Of a DNA stretch of 5,717 nucleotides, positions 4,525 through 5,717 are shown piece by piece. Each line of letters begins with the position of its first letter. The stretch's first letter is position 1. Where the stretch lies: contig DFKM01000010.1 in the NCBI GenBank assembly GCA_002373555.1, positions 6,975 to 12,691 of the forward strand. Direction: 5' to 3'. The stretch comes from Lachnospiraceae bacterium UBA3645 (GTDB lineage: Bacteria; Bacillota; Clostridia; Lachnospirales; Lachnospiraceae). A model generated the notes under the pieces. That model saw only the letters and a program-made list of their open reading frames with translations, was not told the DNA's origin and ran no database searches. The translations under genes were made by a program, and so were the position numbers.

Positions 4525-5717
4525 ATGGCTCGAAGAGATGAGAATTACAGAACATACGGAAGACGCCGCAGACGCAGGAGAGTGCGCCCTGTGGCGGTCT
4601 TCCTTTGGATGCTGCTGGCTGCAGTCTGTGTCGCCGGCGGCATTTTCATAGCTTACGGATTTACCTATATCTGGAATGAAAAGCCTGTCCTGGCTCTGAA
4701 TGGCCCGGCGGAGATTTCGCTGGAGATGCCGGAGAAGTATGAGGAGCAGGGCGCTACGGCTACCGTCGGCGATACAGATCTTTCGGATCAGCTGGTCATT
4801 TCCGGAGAGGTGGACGACAGTACGCCCGGCGACTATACCGTGACTTACAGCCTGCCCGATTATAGAAAACAGAGCTACGAGATCACGCGGACCGTCCATG
4901 TCGCAGACACGACAGCACCGGAACTGACACTGGAAGAGGCGGGGTCTGATATTACTGTTTCCTCTGCAGCACTGTTCGAAGAACCCGGATACAAAGCGGA
5001 AGATACGGTCGACGGTGATCTGACGGATCAGGTGGAAGTGAATACAGAGACAATCAATGAGAGTACACTGCGCATCACCTATACTGTTTCCGACAGCAGC
5101 GGAAATATCGCGGAAGCCGAACGGATGGTCACGGTCAAGGATAACGTCCCGCCAGAGATCGTTCTTGTCGGTGAGAATGAGATCAAAGTCGCCCAGGGTG
5201 ATAATTATATCGATCCCGGCTATACCGCAACAGATGATGCGGACGGTGATCTCACCGATGCCGTGACCGTCACAGGCGAGGTCGACACGACCCGGCCCGG
5301 CGCTTATACGATCATCTATTCTGTATCCGATGCCGCAGGGAATACTGAAGAAATGACCAGAACGGTCGTTGTCGGGAAGGAAGGCGAGCCGCTCGATCCC
5401 GACGGCAGCTACATTTACATGACATTTGACGACGGTCCGGGATACCATGTCACGGAGAAGATCCTGGATACGCTGAAGGCGAATAACATCAGAGCCACGT
5501 TTTTCATCGTGAACTATGCCGATGACCGGATCCCGATCCTGAAGCGCATGATCGAGGAAGGCCATACGATCGGCATCCATACCTGGAGCCACGATTATTC
5601 CGTCTGCTATGCCACAAAGGATGCCTACTATGAGGGTGTCCTGAAGATGAAGGAAAAGATCAGGGATGATCTCGGCTACGATGCCTACTGCATCCGCTTC
5701 CCGGGCGGCAGCTCCAA
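4525..5717 (+). CDS. Membrane-anchored polysaccharide deacetylase with three Ig-like repeats (partial, 3' end outside)
   Basis: The first 397 codons are present and open to the right edge. In order: a very basic cytoplasmic N-terminus with seven consecutive Arg (13-19); one membrane anchor (about 22-46) with no evident cleavage site; three Ig-like repeats of the DUF5011 type (about 52-127, 130-205, 209-284), the last two sharing PGY (154-156, 231-233), DGDLTD (163-168, 240-245) and a YxVSDxxGN strand (186-194, 265-273); then a NodB-type deacetylase domain from about 296. Catalytic motifs visible are TFDDGP (300-305; Asp302 base, Asp303 metal), HTWSH (352-356; two metal His) and RFPGG (391-395). 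Later NodB motifs lie outside the window. The family removes acetyl groups from GlcNAc in peptidoglycan or other glycans, and PgdA-type enzymes confer lysozyme resistance; the repeats would hold the catalytic domain in the wall. ATG at 4525 has AAGGAG (4513-4518) 6 nt upstream and follows map by 20 nt. Confidence 0.92.
   Translation, partial: MARRDENYRTYGRRRRRRRVRPVAVFLWMLLAAVCVAGGIFIAYGFTYIWNEKPVLALNGPAEISLEMPEKYEEQGATATVGDTDLSDQLVISGEVDDSTPGDYTVTYSLPDYRKQSYEITRTVHVADTTAPELTLEEAGSDITVSSAALFEEPGYKAEDTVDGDLTDQVEVNTETINESTLRITYTVSDSSGNIAEAERMVTVKDNVPPEIVLVGENEIKVAQGDNYIDPGYTATDDADGDLTDAVTVTGEVDTTRPGAYTIIYSVSDAAGNTEEMTRTVVVGKEGEPLDPDGSYIYMTFDDGPGYHVTEKILDTLKANNIRATFFIVNYADDRIPILKRMIEEGHTIGIHTWSHDYSVCYATKDAYYEGVLKMKEKIRDDLGYDAYCIRFPGGSS

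Noticed and set aside
4501..5592. A 363-codon open frame on the minus strand
   Set aside because: It is antisense to the deacetylase gene, whose frame carries clear Ig-like and NodB motifs and a proper ribosome site; the minus-strand translation shows no domain pattern.

Overview
The window is a gene-dense stretch of a bacterial chromosome. Strong AGGAGG-type ribosome binding sites, short intergenic gaps, moderate to slightly high GC, a methionine aminopeptidase with an N-terminal SEC-C zinc motif, and a multidomain peptidoglycan-type deacetylase with Ig-like repeats all point to a low-to-moderate GC Gram-positive anaerobe of the Bacillota (Clostridia- or Erysipelotrichia-like). That assignment is inferred from gene style, not from a marker gene. 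No phage, plasmid, CRISPR or transposase genes are visible.

Layout. (1) Positions 1-146 hold the last 47 codons of a BRCT-domain protein, most likely NAD-dependent DNA ligase LigA. (2) Positions 147-319 are intergenic and are mostly a 116-nt imperfect palindromic repeat. (3) Positions 320-2006 are a two-gene membrane operon: an MgtC/SapB-family protein followed after 22 nt by an MscS-type mechanosensitive channel. (4) Positions 2090-2617 encode a small secreted protein with its own extended -10 promoter. (5) Converging on it, with only 5 nt between the stop codons, is a 95-aa acidic protein of unknown function on the minus strand (2623-2910). (6) Positions 2911-3165 separate that gene from a divergent operon and hold a second, rearranged copy of the palindromic repeat, arranged as one large hairpin. 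(7) Positions 3166 to the right edge are a plus-strand operon: a Nudix hydrolase with a GTG start, a SEC-C-bearing methionine aminopeptidase overlapping it by 26 nt, and, 20 nt further on, a membrane-anchored polysaccharide deacetylase with three Ig-like repeats that runs off the window.

How the genes fit together. mgtC and mscS are probably co-transcribed and both concern the cytoplasmic membrane under ionic or osmotic stress, although the biochemical role of MgtC homologues outside Salmonella-type pathogens is uncertain. The Nudix-map-deacetylase operon joins housekeeping functions (nucleotide clean-up, N-terminal Met removal) to cell-envelope modification; it looks like simple co-expression rather than one pathway. 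I do not see a convincing new multi-gene system. The least explained element is the repeat family, found in two different arrangements beside gene starts.
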